Below, one piece after another: positions 9,094 through 17,851 of a DNA stretch of 64,000 nt. This DNA comes from Nitrospirales bacterium (GTDB lineage: Bacteria > Nitrospirota > Nitrospiria > Nitrospirales > UBA8639): the NCBI GenBank assembly GCA_021604005.1, contig BQIV01000003.1, forward strand, positions 62,001 to 126,000, read 5' to 3'. Under the pieces are notes generated by a model. The model saw only the letters and a list, made by a program, of their open reading frames with translations. It did no database searches and was not told where the DNA came from. The position numbers and the translations under genes are program-made. How positions within the stretch are numbered: the stretch's first letter is position 1; the number at the start of each line of letters is the position of its first letter.

Positions 9094-9989
9094 GTGCGTA
9101 CCTTTATCCATCCGTAAATCGAGAGGGCGCTTCCTGCGCAACCTAATATAAGCCCAGCCAAGACTAACATACCCGACATGTGAATTGGGAAGAAGTCAAT
9201 GGTGGCTTGCAGCCCTCCCACCCAGCCTAGGTCGTGAATTTTATCTTTGACGATTTCAAATCCCCCACGCAAGAAGAGTAGCGAGAGCCCTCCTCCCATG
9301 GCGCCCAGTATGGCCCCTTCAATGAGATAGGGGATTGCAATGAAAGCTCCCGTGGCGCCGATTAAGCGAAGTATCTCAATTTCATCACGCCGGGCATAAA
9401 AGGCCAGCCGGACGGTGTTGGAAATAATGGTCATTGAGGCCAACGCTAGAATGAGGCCAATGCTCAAGGCTCCCATTTCAAGGTAGCTCGTAAAGAGTGT
9501 CAAGCGTTCGACCCAGTCTCGACTGTACCGTACATGTTCTACGCCAGATAGTTCTTTGACCCGAGTGACCATTGCCGAGACCAGGTCGGATACGTGATCG
9601 TGTGGCACAACTGTGGCGACAAACGAGGCGGGCAACGGATTATCGCCAATGCCATCGAGGAGGTAGGACTCTTCAGGAAATTGTTCATGGAATTCCTCTA
9701 GAGCTTGTTTTTTTGAGACAAACGTGAGGGTTTCGATGTGAGTTTCTTGTGTGAGTGCGTGTTTGAGGTTGGCTTGTTCTTGAGTGGAAATCGCATCTTC
9801 AAGGTAAATGATGACTTGGATGTGATTCTGTAGTGAGCCCGTAATGGTTCGAACATTATGATACAGCAAGAGAAACATGCCAAAACTGGCAATGGTAAAT
9901 GCCGTGGTGATAATGCCAATCAGCGTATTGGTTCTGTTGGCGCGGAGGCCGCGTATGGCTTCGCGGAGAAGATAGATGAGACGTTTCAC
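9090..9989 (-). CDS. ftsX: Cell division protein FtsX
   Basis: Integral membrane partner of FtsE that transmits ATP hydrolysis to periplasmic cell-wall hydrolase activators. The 299 residues show TM1 near residues 20-45, a large extracytoplasmic domain (about 50-175), then three TM segments (about 180-210, 218-245, 270-292), the FtsX topology. The GTG start overlaps the ftsE stop (GTGA), and the 3' end overlaps the EnvC-like gene. Confidence 0.94.
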   Translation of the reverse strand: MKRLIYLLREAIRGLRANRTNTLIGIITTAFTIASFGMFLLLYHNVRTITGSLQNHIQVIIYLEDAISTQEQANLKHALTQETHIETLTFVSKKQALEEFHEQFPEESYLLDGIGDNPLPASFVATVVPHDHVSDLVSAMVTRVKELSGVEHVRYSRDWVERLTLFTSYLEMGALSIGLILALASMTIISNTVRLAFYARRDEIEILRLIGATGAFIAIPYLIEGAILGAMGGGLSLLFLRGGFEIVKDKIHDLGWVGGLQATIDFFPIHMSGMLVLAGLILGCAGSALSIYGWIKVRT

Positions 9990-10654
9990 GCAAGCGTTCC
10001 TTGATCGGTGAGCAGGCGGCCACAGTCGAGTTTGATCATTCGGCCGTTGATTTGTTCGACAACTTGCCGGTTATGCGTGGCCAGCATGACTGTCGTACCT
10101 CGCGCATGAATCGCTTTGAATAGCTCTGAAATTTCATAGGTTAATTGCGGGTCGAGATTTCCTGTTGGCTCGTCCGCGAGTAAGATAACAGGGCTATTCA
10201 CAATGGCTCGTGCGATACATACGCGCTGTTGTTCCCCAGCCGACAGAACAGACGTTTGAACGGCGCGTTTGTGATCCATGCCGACCGATTGAAGCGATTC
10301 GGCCACTTTTCTTCTTGCATCAAAGGACGACAATCCTCGAATGATCAGTGGTAGTTCCACATTTTCATAGACGGTTTTATGCGGCAAGAGCTTAAAGTCT
10401 TGCAGCACGAATCCCATGGTACGGCGCAGGTAGGGAATGTCTGTCGATCGGAGGCGGGCAATATTGCGATTTTGGACCAGTATTTGGCCATCGTCAGGAA
10501 ATTCTGCCCCAAAGATCAGTTTGAGTAACGTGGTTTTGCCCGCACCGCTTGGCCCGGTAATCAGGATACATTCTCCTTTGTCGACCCGCAGGGTAAGGTC
10601 TGAGAGGGCTAAGCATCCTTCATAATATTTTGTAACGTGGAAAAGTTGAATCAT
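9986..10654 (-). CDS. ftsE: Cell division ATP-binding protein FtsE
   Basis: ABC ATPase with Walker A GPSGAGKTT, Q-loop VLQDFKLL, signature LSAGEQQR (Ala for the usual second Gly) and Walker B VILLADEPTGNLD, followed by the H-loop ATHNR. The ATG at 10654 gives 222 residues, the same length as E. coli FtsE. A TTG 33 bases upstream is less likely. It is the first gene of ftsE-ftsX-envC-ctpA, all minus strand. Confidence 0.95.
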   Translation of the reverse strand: MIQLFHVTKYYEGCLALSDLTLRVDKGECILITGPSGAGKTTLLKLIFGAEFPDDGQILVQNRNIARLRSTDIPYLRRTMGFVLQDFKLLPHKTVYENVELPLIIRGLSSFDARRKVAESLQSVGMDHKRAVQTSVLSAGEQQRVCIARAIVNSPVILLADEPTGNLDPQLTYEISELFKAIHARGTTVMLATHNRQVVEQINGRMIKLDCGRLLTDQGTLA

Positions 10655-10789
10655 CCGGCGTGTGTCATGCGGTGTGATCGAGGGCAATGGACTTCATGAT
10701 GTTACTCGCGTTCATCGATACGAATTTCTGTGTGAACCAACACGGCCTTCCCGCCGGGTAGCTGTCCTTGTGTTCCTAGCCTAAGGGTT

Positions 10790-10817
10790 ATTATACCAGC
10801 TCACCATCTGCTGTCTT
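10790..10817 (-). promoter_or_regulatory. Candidate sigma-70 promoter of ftsEX
   Basis: Minus strand AAGACA, 16 bases, TATAAT (perfect -10), placed at the very end of yraN and in the 146-bp gap before ftsE. The rest of the gap holds only very short frames. Confidence 0.5.
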
Positions 10818-11187
10818 CCCCCGGAACCTCAAAGGCATGTTCGATGTGGGTGATTTCGAGCGAATCATCGGCGTGTTGACGGCATAACACGACATCGAAA
10901 CGGCATTCCTGATGGACGAGTCGTTGTCGAGATAAATAGCGAGCTGCCAGCTTGATTAATCGCTGCTTTTTGGCTTCGGTAATCGTAGCCAATGTCCCGC
11001 CGTGGCTGTCTGACCCTCTGGCTTTTACTTCGACAAAGACCAATGTGCTGCCATCTTTCGCAATCAGATCCAGCTCGCCTCCCGGGAGCCGGACATTTTT
11101 GTGAAGGATACGGTAGCCTTTCTTTTGGAGATAGTGCGTTGCAAGCGATTCGGCCGTTTGGCCAAAGATGTGCCCCTCTGGCTTCAT
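10801..11187 (-). CDS. yraN: YraN/UPF0102 family nuclease-like protein
   Basis: A 128-residue protein with the restriction-endonuclease-like signature of UPF0102: GELDLIAKDG followed by VFVEVKAR. These acidic and Lys residues form the PD-(D/E)xK-type site. The ATG at 11187 overlaps the rnhB stop by four bases (ATGA), which fixes the start. The conserved rnhB-yraN pairing supports a link to nucleic-acid metabolism, but the biochemical role of the family is unsettled. Confidence 0.92.
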   Translation of the reverse strand: MKPEGHIFGQTAESLATHYLQKKGYRILHKNVRLPGGELDLIAKDGSTLVFVEVKARGSDSHGGTLATITEAKKQRLIKLAARYLSRQRLVHQECRFDVVLCRQHADDSLEITHIEHAFEVPGEDSRW

Positions 11188-11810
11188 CGCAATGTTTGGG
11201 CAATGGCCTGACATTCCCGAACGGGGCGAAAGCTCTGTCGATGTCCTTGACAGGGCCCATATTGAGTCAGGAGTTGAAGGTGCTGTGGTGTCGGGTAGCC
11301 CTTATGGATATGGAATTGATACTGAGGATACCGATCATGATACTCGTTCATTATACGGTCTCGCGTCACTTTTGCAATGACCGAGGCTGCGGCAATCGTG
11401 AGCGACAGACAATCGCCTTTGATGATCGCTCGTTGGGGGATGGAAACATGCGGGACGTTCACGGCATCACTCAGCAAGTAATCCGGAGTGATCGGCAGCG
11501 CATTCACGGCTCTGAATAAAGCCAAGCGCGTAGCTTGCAGGATATTGACGTGATCGATCTCTTCTTCCGTGGCAAGACCAACGGCCCAGGCCCTGGCGCG
11601 ATGCGTGAGGTCGGAAAACAGATGTTCTCGTTGGGACTCACTTAACACTTTTGAGTCGTTGAGTCCAGTGAGTTGAAACCGCCGAGGAAGAATAATAGCC
11701 GCAGCAATAACTGGACCTGCCAATGGACCTCGTCCCGCTTCATCGAGGCCGGCTACACGTTGATAGCCGCAAGAATGTGCCGTATCTTCAAAGAAATGAT
11801 CTGGCTCCAT
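11184..11810 (-). CDS. rnhB: Ribonuclease HII
   Basis: Endonuclease that cleaves the RNA strand of RNA-DNA hybrids and single ribonucleotides in DNA. The 208 residues carry GLDEAGRGPLAGPV near residue 21 with the first catalytic acidic pair, LNDSKVLS, and the later DxxSLTIAAASVIAKVTRD region. It stands between rplS and yraN in the standard bacterial order. Confidence 0.95.
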   Translation of the reverse strand: MEPDHFFEDTAHSCGYQRVAGLDEAGRGPLAGPVIAAAIILPRRFQLTGLNDSKVLSESQREHLFSDLTHRARAWAVGLATEEEIDHVNILQATRLALFRAVNALPITPDYLLSDAVNVPHVSIPQRAIIKGDCLSLTIAAASVIAKVTRDRIMNEYHDRYPQYQFHIHKGYPTPQHLQLLTQYGPCQGHRQSFRPVRECQAIAQTLR

Positions 11811-11869
11811 GAGCCGTCGTGAGCGTGGCTATTGCGAACCCTTCTATACTTACTGACATTGCGTATGGG

Positions 11870-12337
11870 TCATGCTTCCTGCGCTGAATCTGCAGTTTCC
11901 AGTGTTTCAGCAACTGATGCTGAAGTTGGAACTGCCTCAGGTTTCGTACTCGTCTTGCTCATTCTCGTAAATTCGCGTTCCGCCACTTTAGCGGCTTTTC
12001 CTTTTTTCGTGCGGAGGTAGTAGAGTTTGGCACGACGGACTTTTCCTTTTCGAACGACTTCGATTCCAGCAATGCTGGGCGAGTGAATCGGAAAAATACG
12101 CTCCACGCCGACGCCAAAGGAAATTTTACGGACGGTAAATCGTTCACTGACGCTTTTGCCTTTTCTGGCAATCACGACGCCTTCAAATGCCTGAATCCGT
12201 TCTTTCTCTTCTTCGGTCTTTTTTCCGGATGATTTGGACTCGATGACTTTGACTTTTACGCGAACAGTATCACCGATCTCAAAAAATGGGACTGATCCTT
12301 GGGCAAATGATTGTTCTAATCGCTCTAACCGGTTCAT
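11870..12337 (-). CDS. rplS: Ribosomal protein bL19 with C-terminal extension
   Basis: Large-subunit protein at the 30S-50S interface. The first 120 residues are typical bL19 ([50 protein letters not shown]). About 35 residues rich in Thr, Ser, Ala and Glu follow, so the protein is 155 aa against the usual 115 or so. AAGGAG sits before the ATG. It is part of the rpsP-rimM-trmD-rplS string. Confidence 0.96.
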   Translation of the reverse strand: MNRLERLEQSFAQGSVPFFEIGDTVRVKVKVIESKSSGKKTEEEKERIQAFEGVVIARKGKSVSERFTVRKISFGVGVERIFPIHSPSIAGIEVVRKGKVRRAKLYYLRTKKGKAAKVAEREFTRMSKTSTKPEAVPTSASVAETLETADSAQEA

Positions 12338-12467
12338 CGTTGGGCTCCTTCCTGCCGCTCTGTCTTCCTAACGTGTCTTGTAATGAAAAGTCTGTTGATT
12401 CATGCATTTCTGATGTTACCCAGGCCGTTTTCGATCCTGAGTTACTAGCCAAAACAATTATGTGTCC

Positions 12468-13220
12468 CTAGCTACTCGTCATGTGAGGTTGTTCTTGCAA
12501 TATTTCGTCGAGTAGCAACTGATCTTCCTCATTTAACGTGTGCCGGTTGAGTAAATCCGGTCGTTTTACCAGAGTATTCCGTAGTGCTTCTTTTCGGCGC
12601 CATCGCCTGATCGCTTCGTGATTGCCTGATGAAAGAATGTCCGGCACGGTCGAGCCTCGAACTTCGCTGGGCCTCGTGTAATGCGGGTAATCTAACAGAG
12701 ACTCGGCAAAAGAGTCATGTTGAGCCGAAAGTGGGTCGCCTAAGACGCCTGGGATGAGACGGACCGCCGCATCAATCATGATCATGGCCGGTAATTCCCC
12801 TCCAGTCAACACGTAATCGCCCACCGAAATCTCTTCTGCCAACAGGGTAGACCGCACTCGTTCATCAATACCTTCGTAATGGCCACAAATAAAGACGAGT
12901 CTTCTGGATTCACAGCTCAATGCGTGCGCTTGTCCTTGAGTAAAGGGGATGCCTTGAGGTGAGGGAAGAATAATCCGAAGGTCGTGGGTGTCGTTTCGCA
13001 AGGCATCGATGGCTCGAAAGATTGGCTCGGCTTTCATGACCATGCCTTCACCACCACCGTAGGGCGTATCATCTGCATTGAAATGAGGTCTATCGGCATA
13101 GTCCCGGATATTGTGGACAGTAAGGTGAAGCAACCCTTTTTCTTGCGCACGTTTGACGATGCTCTGAGACGTCACGGCCCGGATACTTTCAGGAAATAAT
13201 GTGAGAACGTCACACTGCAT
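12468..13220 (-). CDS. trmD: tRNA (guanine-37-N1) methyltransferase TrmD
   Basis: SPOUT methyltransferase making m1G37 in tRNAs to prevent frameshifting. The 250 residues contain YGGGEGMVMK, the knot segments ICGHYEGIDERV and VGDYVLTGGELPAM, and the DYPHYTRP motif. The ATG overlaps the rimM stop by 11 bases. Confidence 0.97.
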   Translation of the reverse strand: MQCDVLTLFPESIRAVTSQSIVKRAQEKGLLHLTVHNIRDYADRPHFNADDTPYGGGEGMVMKAEPIFRAIDALRNDTHDLRIILPSPQGIPFTQGQAHALSCESRRLVFICGHYEGIDERVRSTLLAEEISVGDYVLTGGELPAMIMIDAAVRLIPGVLGDPLSAQHDSFAESLLDYPHYTRPSEVRGSTVPDILSSGNHEAIRRWRRKEALRNTLVKRPDLLNRHTLNEEDQLLLDEILQEQPHMTSS

Positions 13221-13746
13221 AGGGGAGCCCCCATTGTTCTAGCGGCGCGACGGTCATCGCTTTGCCTGCGATGTCGATCTGTTTCACGACCTGCCGTGTG
13301 GCAGGTATTAAGTATTCTTCGTTGTCCTGTCGAACCACAAACACGAGGTGTTGAGGGAGATCTAAAATTTCTTCAACCTGTCCCAGGGTTCGCTGTTTTT
13401 CATCATGGACGGCTAAGCCAATGAGTTCGTATTGATAAAACTGTCCAGCGGGAGAAGGCGGGACTGAATCAAGCGGAACCTGGATCAAGGCGCCTTGAAA
13501 AGCTGAGACGGCCTCCGGTGAAGAAAATGCTGAAAACCTTAGTAGATATGAGTGCCCAGCGATTCGTGCATGAGTAATCGTCGTGTCTAAGGATTGCCCG
13601 GAGGGCGAAACCAGTGTGACCATTGGAAGGCTTTCAAAGCGTCCTGGGACGTCGGTTAACGATTCAATGCGGACTTCACCTCTCACCCCAAAAGGCTTCA
13701 GTATACGTCCGATGGTGACGGAGTCTGTCATGGCTTGCATGGTCAC
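13210..13746 (-). CDS. rimM: 16S rRNA processing protein RimM
   Basis: Assists 30S head maturation and binds uS19. The N-terminal RimM barrel begins at VTIGRILKPFGVRGEV, and the C-terminal PRC-barrel includes GQFYQYELIGLAV and LVFVVRQDNEEYLIPA. The start shown is GTG; internal ATGs at codons 3 and 6 are alternatives. Length 178 aa is normal. Confidence 0.94.
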   Translation of the reverse strand: MTMQAMTDSVTIGRILKPFGVRGEVRIESLTDVPGRFESLPMVTLVSPSGQSLDTTITHARIAGHSYLLRFSAFSSPEAVSAFQGALIQVPLDSVPPSPAGQFYQYELIGLAVHDEKQRTLGQVEEILDLPQHLVFVVRQDNEEYLIPATRQVVKQIDIAGKAMTVAPLEQWGLPYAV

Positions 13747-13858
13747 TATTTTAGCTCTGGGTCGTATACATGTTTATGGTATTGCGCTGGCCCTCTACAT
13801 GCTTGTTCGGGGTGAGTTGATTAGGCCTGCTGACTACATTCCTACTTTTTTGTGTGAT

Positions 13859-14143
13859 TTACGATGCGTGCGCCGCATTCTTTTTGGCTTCGGCTAGCGC
13901 TTTCATCACTCCTGTTTTGCGGAGGAGGGCACGAACGGGGTCCGTGGGTTGCGCACCTTTTTGAAGCCAGTCAAGCACTCGATCTTCCTTGAACGTCGCT
14001 TTGTCAGAATCCTTTAAGGGGTTATAGGTTCCAATGACTTCCAGGAAACGACCGTCACGACGCATGCGTGAATCGGCGGCAACGACTCGGTAGACGGGGT
14101 GTTTGTGTCGCCCCACTCGTGTTAAGCGTAAATGAACTGCCAC
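13859..14143 (-). CDS. rpsP: Ribosomal protein bS16
   Basis: The 94-residue protein opens with [24 protein letters not shown]-type sequence and contains [10 protein letters not shown], diagnostic of bS16. The start is GTG with GAGGAG upstream. The KH-domain gene often found between rpsP and rimM is absent; only a 112-bp spacer follows. Confidence 0.96.
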   Translation of the reverse strand: MAVHLRLTRVGRHKHPVYRVVAADSRMRRDGRFLEVIGTYNPLKDSDKATFKEDRVLDWLQKGAQPTDPVRALLRKTGVMKALAEAKKNAAHAS

Positions 14144-14214
14144 GGTATATACTCCTCGTTAAAATGTGGTTGAAACGGTGAAAGATTGTGCTTGTAAATG
14201 TCGTTGTGAGCAGG

Positions 14215-15606
14215 TCAAGGGGTTTGAAGAACTCTGACCAACTTCTTTCGTTTTTTCCCTTTTCCCATTTTCCCCATGCCCATTCGCCCTCCGACGAGAG
14301 ACTTCATCATGCGGCGGGCTTCAAGGAATTGTTTGATCAGACGATTGACTTCTTGAACAGACGTCCCACTTCCTCGCGAAATACGTTTCTTGCGATTGCC
14401 ATTAATAATGGTGTGATCACGCCGTTCTTTCTTCGTCATCGAATCAATGATGGCCACGACACGTTTAATTTCTTTTTCCGGGAGCCCGCCTTGTGCGGCT
14501 TGATCTGCCACCATAGACTTAATTTTTTGCCCGCCAGGAAGCATGTCCAGGATTTGATCGAACGACCCTATCTTGTTCACTTGCTGGATTTGATCCCGAA
14601 AGTCTTCGAGTGTGAGTGTGTTGCTTGAAACTTTTCGCTGTAGCGTTTCGGCCTGTTCCTTGGAGAAGTTCTCTTGGGCCTTTTCAATGAGGGTGAGGAC
14701 ATCGCCCATCCCCAGAATTCTCGAAGCCATCCGGTCAGGGTGGAATGGCTCTAAGGCGTCAAGTTTTTCTCCCACTCCCAAAAACTTAATGGGTTTGCCG
14801 GTTGCCGATCGAATGGACAGCACCGCGCCACCACGGGCATCACCTTCCACCTTTGTCAGGATGACGCCATTCAGACCAACAACCTGGTCAAATCGTTCGG
14901 CGACAGACACTGCTTCTTGCCCGGTCATGGAATCGGCAACCAAGAGCACTTCGTCTGGACTGACGGATTGTTTAATGTCGACGAGTTCCTGCATCAGCTC
15001 GTCATCGATATGCAGGCGTCCTCCGGTATCGAGAATGACCACGTCATACCCAAGATCCTTGGCTCGAGATACGCCGTCCCGGCAGGTTTGCACGGCATTG
15101 GCATTTGGTTTGCCTTCTTGATCGCCACGGTGAACCATGATCTCAAGGTCTTGCCCTAACGAAGCGAGCTGTTCTCCAGCGGCTGGTCGACGTGGGTCGG
15201 CTGCCACGAGCAGCACCCGTTTCCCTTGAGTCTTAAAATGGTTTGCTAGTTTTCCTGTGGTTGTGGTTTTTCCTGAGCCTTGAAGTCCTACCATCATCAT
15301 GACGGTCGGAGGTGTGGATGAGAGATGGAGGTCGGCTTGCTCTTTGCCCAGTAGGTCTCGAAGCTCTTCCCAGACAATTTTGACAACTTGCTGGGCAGGG
15401 TCTAGGCCCTTGAAGACTTCTTGCCCAATGGCTTTTTCCCGAATTCGTTCAATGAAATCTTTAACAATCTTGAAGTTGACATCTGCCTCTAACAGCGCAA
15501 GGCGAACTTCCTTCAATGCGTCGGTGATATTCTGTTCAGAGAGAACAGCTTGTCCACGCAACTGCTTGAAAATATTGTCAATTTTTTCTGTTAACGATCC
15601 GAACAT
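14215..15606 (-). CDS. ffh: Signal recognition particle GTPase Ffh
   Basis: SRP54 homologue that targets membrane proteins co-translationally. The NG domain has P-loop GLQGSGKTTTTGKLA, ILDTGGRLHIDDELM (Gly where DTAGR is usual) and TKVEGDARGGA. The C-terminal M domain (about 300-450) contains the RNA-binding RGSGTSVQEVNRLIKQF motif and a Met/Gly/Lys-rich tail. It heads the ffh-rpsP-rimM-trmD-rplS-rnhB-yraN group. Confidence 0.97.
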   Translation of the reverse strand: MFGSLTEKIDNIFKQLRGQAVLSEQNITDALKEVRLALLEADVNFKIVKDFIERIREKAIGQEVFKGLDPAQQVVKIVWEELRDLLGKEQADLHLSSTPPTVMMMVGLQGSGKTTTTGKLANHFKTQGKRVLLVAADPRRPAAGEQLASLGQDLEIMVHRGDQEGKPNANAVQTCRDGVSRAKDLGYDVVILDTGGRLHIDDELMQELVDIKQSVSPDEVLLVADSMTGQEAVSVAERFDQVVGLNGVILTKVEGDARGGAVLSIRSATGKPIKFLGVGEKLDALEPFHPDRMASRILGMGDVLTLIEKAQENFSKEQAETLQRKVSSNTLTLEDFRDQIQQVNKIGSFDQILDMLPGGQKIKSMVADQAAQGGLPEKEIKRVVAIIDSMTKKERRDHTIINGNRKKRISRGSGTSVQEVNRLIKQFLEARRMMKSLVGGRMGMGKMGKGKKRKKLVRVLQTP

Positions 15607-15724
15607 GTCTTTACGGTCCTATCCCCTCTTTTTTCCCACACAAACCAGTTAGTCTAGTAAAGACTCTACCGGGAGTCAAGTTGAGTCATTCATGTTGAGA
15701 GGTTGGATGACTCGCTGTTGGCCG

Positions 15725-15952
15725 TTACAAATGATACTGTTCGTGCTCGGGATAAATTCGGCTTATCATCGCTTGCAGAGTGAGCAGTCCTCTTGGATCC
15801 AGCTGAGTGACTTCGACTTCTCCAAGAGCCAGTACGGGCGTCAGATTGAGCGACTTGCCTAGAATCGTCAATGGGTCTTCTTAGGACACGGCACGATGCT
15901 CTAAAAAAGGTGTCGACCGATGGTCAAAATTGTGATGATTTCGAACACACAT
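15725..15952 (-). pseudogene. Possible decayed small ORF upstream of ffh
   Basis: Translating the minus strand from an ATG at 15952 gives 23 codons, an in-frame TAA at 15881-15883, and then 51 further codons (EDPLTILGKSLNLTPVLALG... ending YPEHEQYHL). The second part looks protein-like, but the stop and the missing ribosome site suggest decay. It occupies most of the 593-bp gap before the sigma-54 activator. The protein was not recognised. Confidence 0.25.
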
Positions 15953-16004
15953 CTGAGGAGCGTGTTCGAGTGGCATGGAGGAGATCAAAGAAATTTTACT
16001 TAAG

Positions 16005-16017
16005 AATCAACGAGGTA
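16005..16017 (+). promoter_or_regulatory. IHF-like site upstream of sigma-54 activator gene
   Basis: AATCAACGAGGTA differs from the consensus WATCAANNNNTTR at one position. It shares the longer string AAGAATCAACG with the IHF-like sites of the regulon modules at 32.9 and 40.6 kb. Its start lies 56 bp before the -24 GG, close to the 43-52 bp seen there. Confidence 0.45.
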
Positions 16018-16058
16018 TATGAAGTCAGGTACCGTGACTAACCGCTTGAGCAATTGAT

Positions 16059-16076
16059 ACGGCATGGGCCTTGCTT
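16059..16076 (+). promoter_or_regulatory. Candidate sigma-54 promoter of the activator gene
   Basis: ACGGCATGGGCCTTGCTT has GG at 16061-16062 and GC at 16073-16074 with the required 10-base spacing and the TTGCT core. It is about 140 bp before the start codon. Clear copies of the 17-bp activator boxes were not found upstream. Confidence 0.55.
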
Positions 16077-16199
16077 TTATGTAAAGTGGAGAGCCAGAAA
16101 TGTTATCGCGGTCATGATACCATACGGCTGTCTTCATAATGATGTTGAGCCCAAGCCAGAGAATGGCACAAGACGAACACGCACGCTGAAGGCCAGATC

Positions 16200-17621
16200 A
16201 TGAAAGCCAAAGTGCTCGTTGTTGACGACGATGATGATATCAATGTTGCGTTGCAACAACGGTTACAGATGCTGGGCTACGATTCCGTCTCGGCTGAAGA
16301 TGGAGAGCAGGCTCTTGAGCAGATCCATCAAGAGTCGCCGCACGTCGTATTGCTCGACCTTGAATTGCCCAAATTGTCCGGGCTTGAAATTCTTCGCAAA
16401 CTTCGTGAGCAAGCAAGCCAACAATTTTCTCCAGATTCGGCTGATCGCCCGGGCTATGAACTCGTCCGGCCGTTCGTGGTGGTAATGACGGCATACGGGT
16501 CGATCGACGAAGCGGTGGAGGCCATGAAGTGCGGGGCCTATGACTTCTTGACCAAACCCTTCGATTTCGATCACTTGGCGATGGTGTTGCAACGGATCCT
16601 TGAGCGAACGTCCCTGTTGAAAGAGGTGGAATACCTTCGAAAGGAAATCAATCACCGATACGCGAAGATCATCGGCGCAAGCCCTCCGATGAAAGAAGCC
16701 CTTGCCGTGGCCCGGCAGGTGGCGCCTTCGCCGGAAACGGTGCTGTTGTTAGGAGAGACGGGGACAGGGAAGGACATTCTGGCTCGGTCGATCCATCGAT
16801 GGAGTGCGCAAAGGAATGGCCCTTTCATGGCCGTCAATTGCTCGGCCTTCCCTGAAACGCTGTTAGAAAATGAGCTGTTTGGCCATGAGAAGGGCGCGTT
16901 TACCGGAGCGACGGAAAAGCGAGAAGGGAAAATAGAAGCGGCTGATGGCGGCACGGTTTTTCTGGATGAAATCGGAGATATGCCCTATCAGCTTCAAGGC
17001 CGGTTATTACGATTGTTGCAGGATCAAGAGTTTCATCGAGTTGGCGGCACCAAATCTATCAAAGTGAACGTCCGGTTTATTGCCGCGACCAATAAAGATT
17101 TACAGAAAGGCATTGCCAACGGAACCTTTCGCGAGGATCTGTTTTTTCGGCTCAATATCCTTCCTATCACGCTTCCACCGCTTCGCGAGCGAATGGCGGA
17201 TCTTCCGGAACTCGCCAACTACTTTATCAGCCGGCATTGCCGACATACCAAAAAGCTGGACATGACCGTAACCGCGTGTGCCCTTGAGGCCATGATGCAC
17301 TATCATTGGCCCGGTAATATCCGTGAGTTGGAAAGTGTGGTGGCACGGGCCGTGATTCTGAGTTCCGGAGGCACGATCACGGCAGACGATTTACGATTGC
17401 AGCATCACAAGCCGCGCGATCAAGAACCGCCTTCGAAGGATGAGACTCCCGTTTTATCTTTTCGGAAATCCATGGAATGTCATAGTCGATTCTTACTGAC
17501 CAACGCACTGACGCAGACTGGATGGAATCAAACCAAAGCCGCCGAATCCTTGCAGATCCATCGCTCCTACCTCGTGCGAATGGTCAAGCGGCTTGGTATT
17601 TCAAGTCCAGGCTCGTCATAA
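16200..17621 (+). CDS. Sigma-54 response regulator (REC-AAA-Fis)
   Basis: NtrC-class bacterial enhancer-binding protein of 473 aa. The receiver domain has an acidic pocket at residues 9-12 and phospho-acceptor Asp53 in LLDLELPKLSG, with an unusually long insert (about 72-91) before MTAYGS. The AAA domain has GETGTGKD (185-192), GAFTGA (232-237, the sigma-54 contact loop), Walker B VFLDEI and R-finger segments. The C-terminal Fis-type helix-turn-helix includes WNQTKAAESLQIHRSYL. It converges on the sensor-kinase operon, its likely partner, and is the best in-window candidate activator for the sigma-54 promoters at 23-41 kb. Confidence 0.95.
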   Translation: MKAKVLVVDDDDDINVALQQRLQMLGYDSVSAEDGEQALEQIHQESPHVVLLDLELPKLSGLEILRKLREQASQQFSPDSADRPGYELVRPFVVVMTAYGSIDEAVEAMKCGAYDFLTKPFDFDHLAMVLQRILERTSLLKEVEYLRKEINHRYAKIIGASPPMKEALAVARQVAPSPETVLLLGETGTGKDILARSIHRWSAQRNGPFMAVNCSAFPETLLENELFGHEKGAFTGATEKREGKIEAADGGTVFLDEIGDMPYQLQGRLLRLLQDQEFHRVGGTKSIKVNVRFIAATNKDLQKGIANGTFREDLFFRLNILPITLPPLRERMADLPELANYFISRHCRHTKKLDMTVTACALEAMMHYHWPGNIRELESVVARAVILSSGGTITADDLRLQHHKPRDQEPPSKDETPVLSFRKSMECHSRFLLTNALTQTGWNQTKAAESLQIHRSYLVRMVKRLGISSPGSS

Positions 17622-17665
17622 GGGTTTTCTCCCATTTTGAGTCATCCCCCAAACGTTCCCTACAC

Positions 17666-17747
17666 TCGAAATCCGAATAGCGAAGCACAGCTGAAATCCC
17701 AAATTTGAATGTTCACTTGGGGCATGCTCACGTGTTTCGGATTTCGA
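17666..17747. repeat. Inverted repeat between convergent regulator and kinase
   Basis: Perfect 12-bp arms TCGAAATCCGAA (17666-17677) and TTCGGATTTCGA (17736-17747) are separated by 58 bases, in the 230-bp gap between convergent genes. It lacks the T-run of a classical terminator and resembles interspersed palindromic repeats. Confidence 0.5.
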
Positions 17748-17851
17748 ACTTCAGATTGACTCGCTTGCACTTTTGCTTATGAGCAGAGAGGCGGGACGTT
17801 CATTGAAATCCCTATAAGATTCATGGATTCAATACGCATTTCGAAAGATTT

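Noticed and set aside
15664-15690. Activator-like box near ffh (AAGTTGAGTCA context)
   Set aside because: Only about 12 of 17 positions match and it lies almost 400 bp from the nearest sigma-54 promoter.
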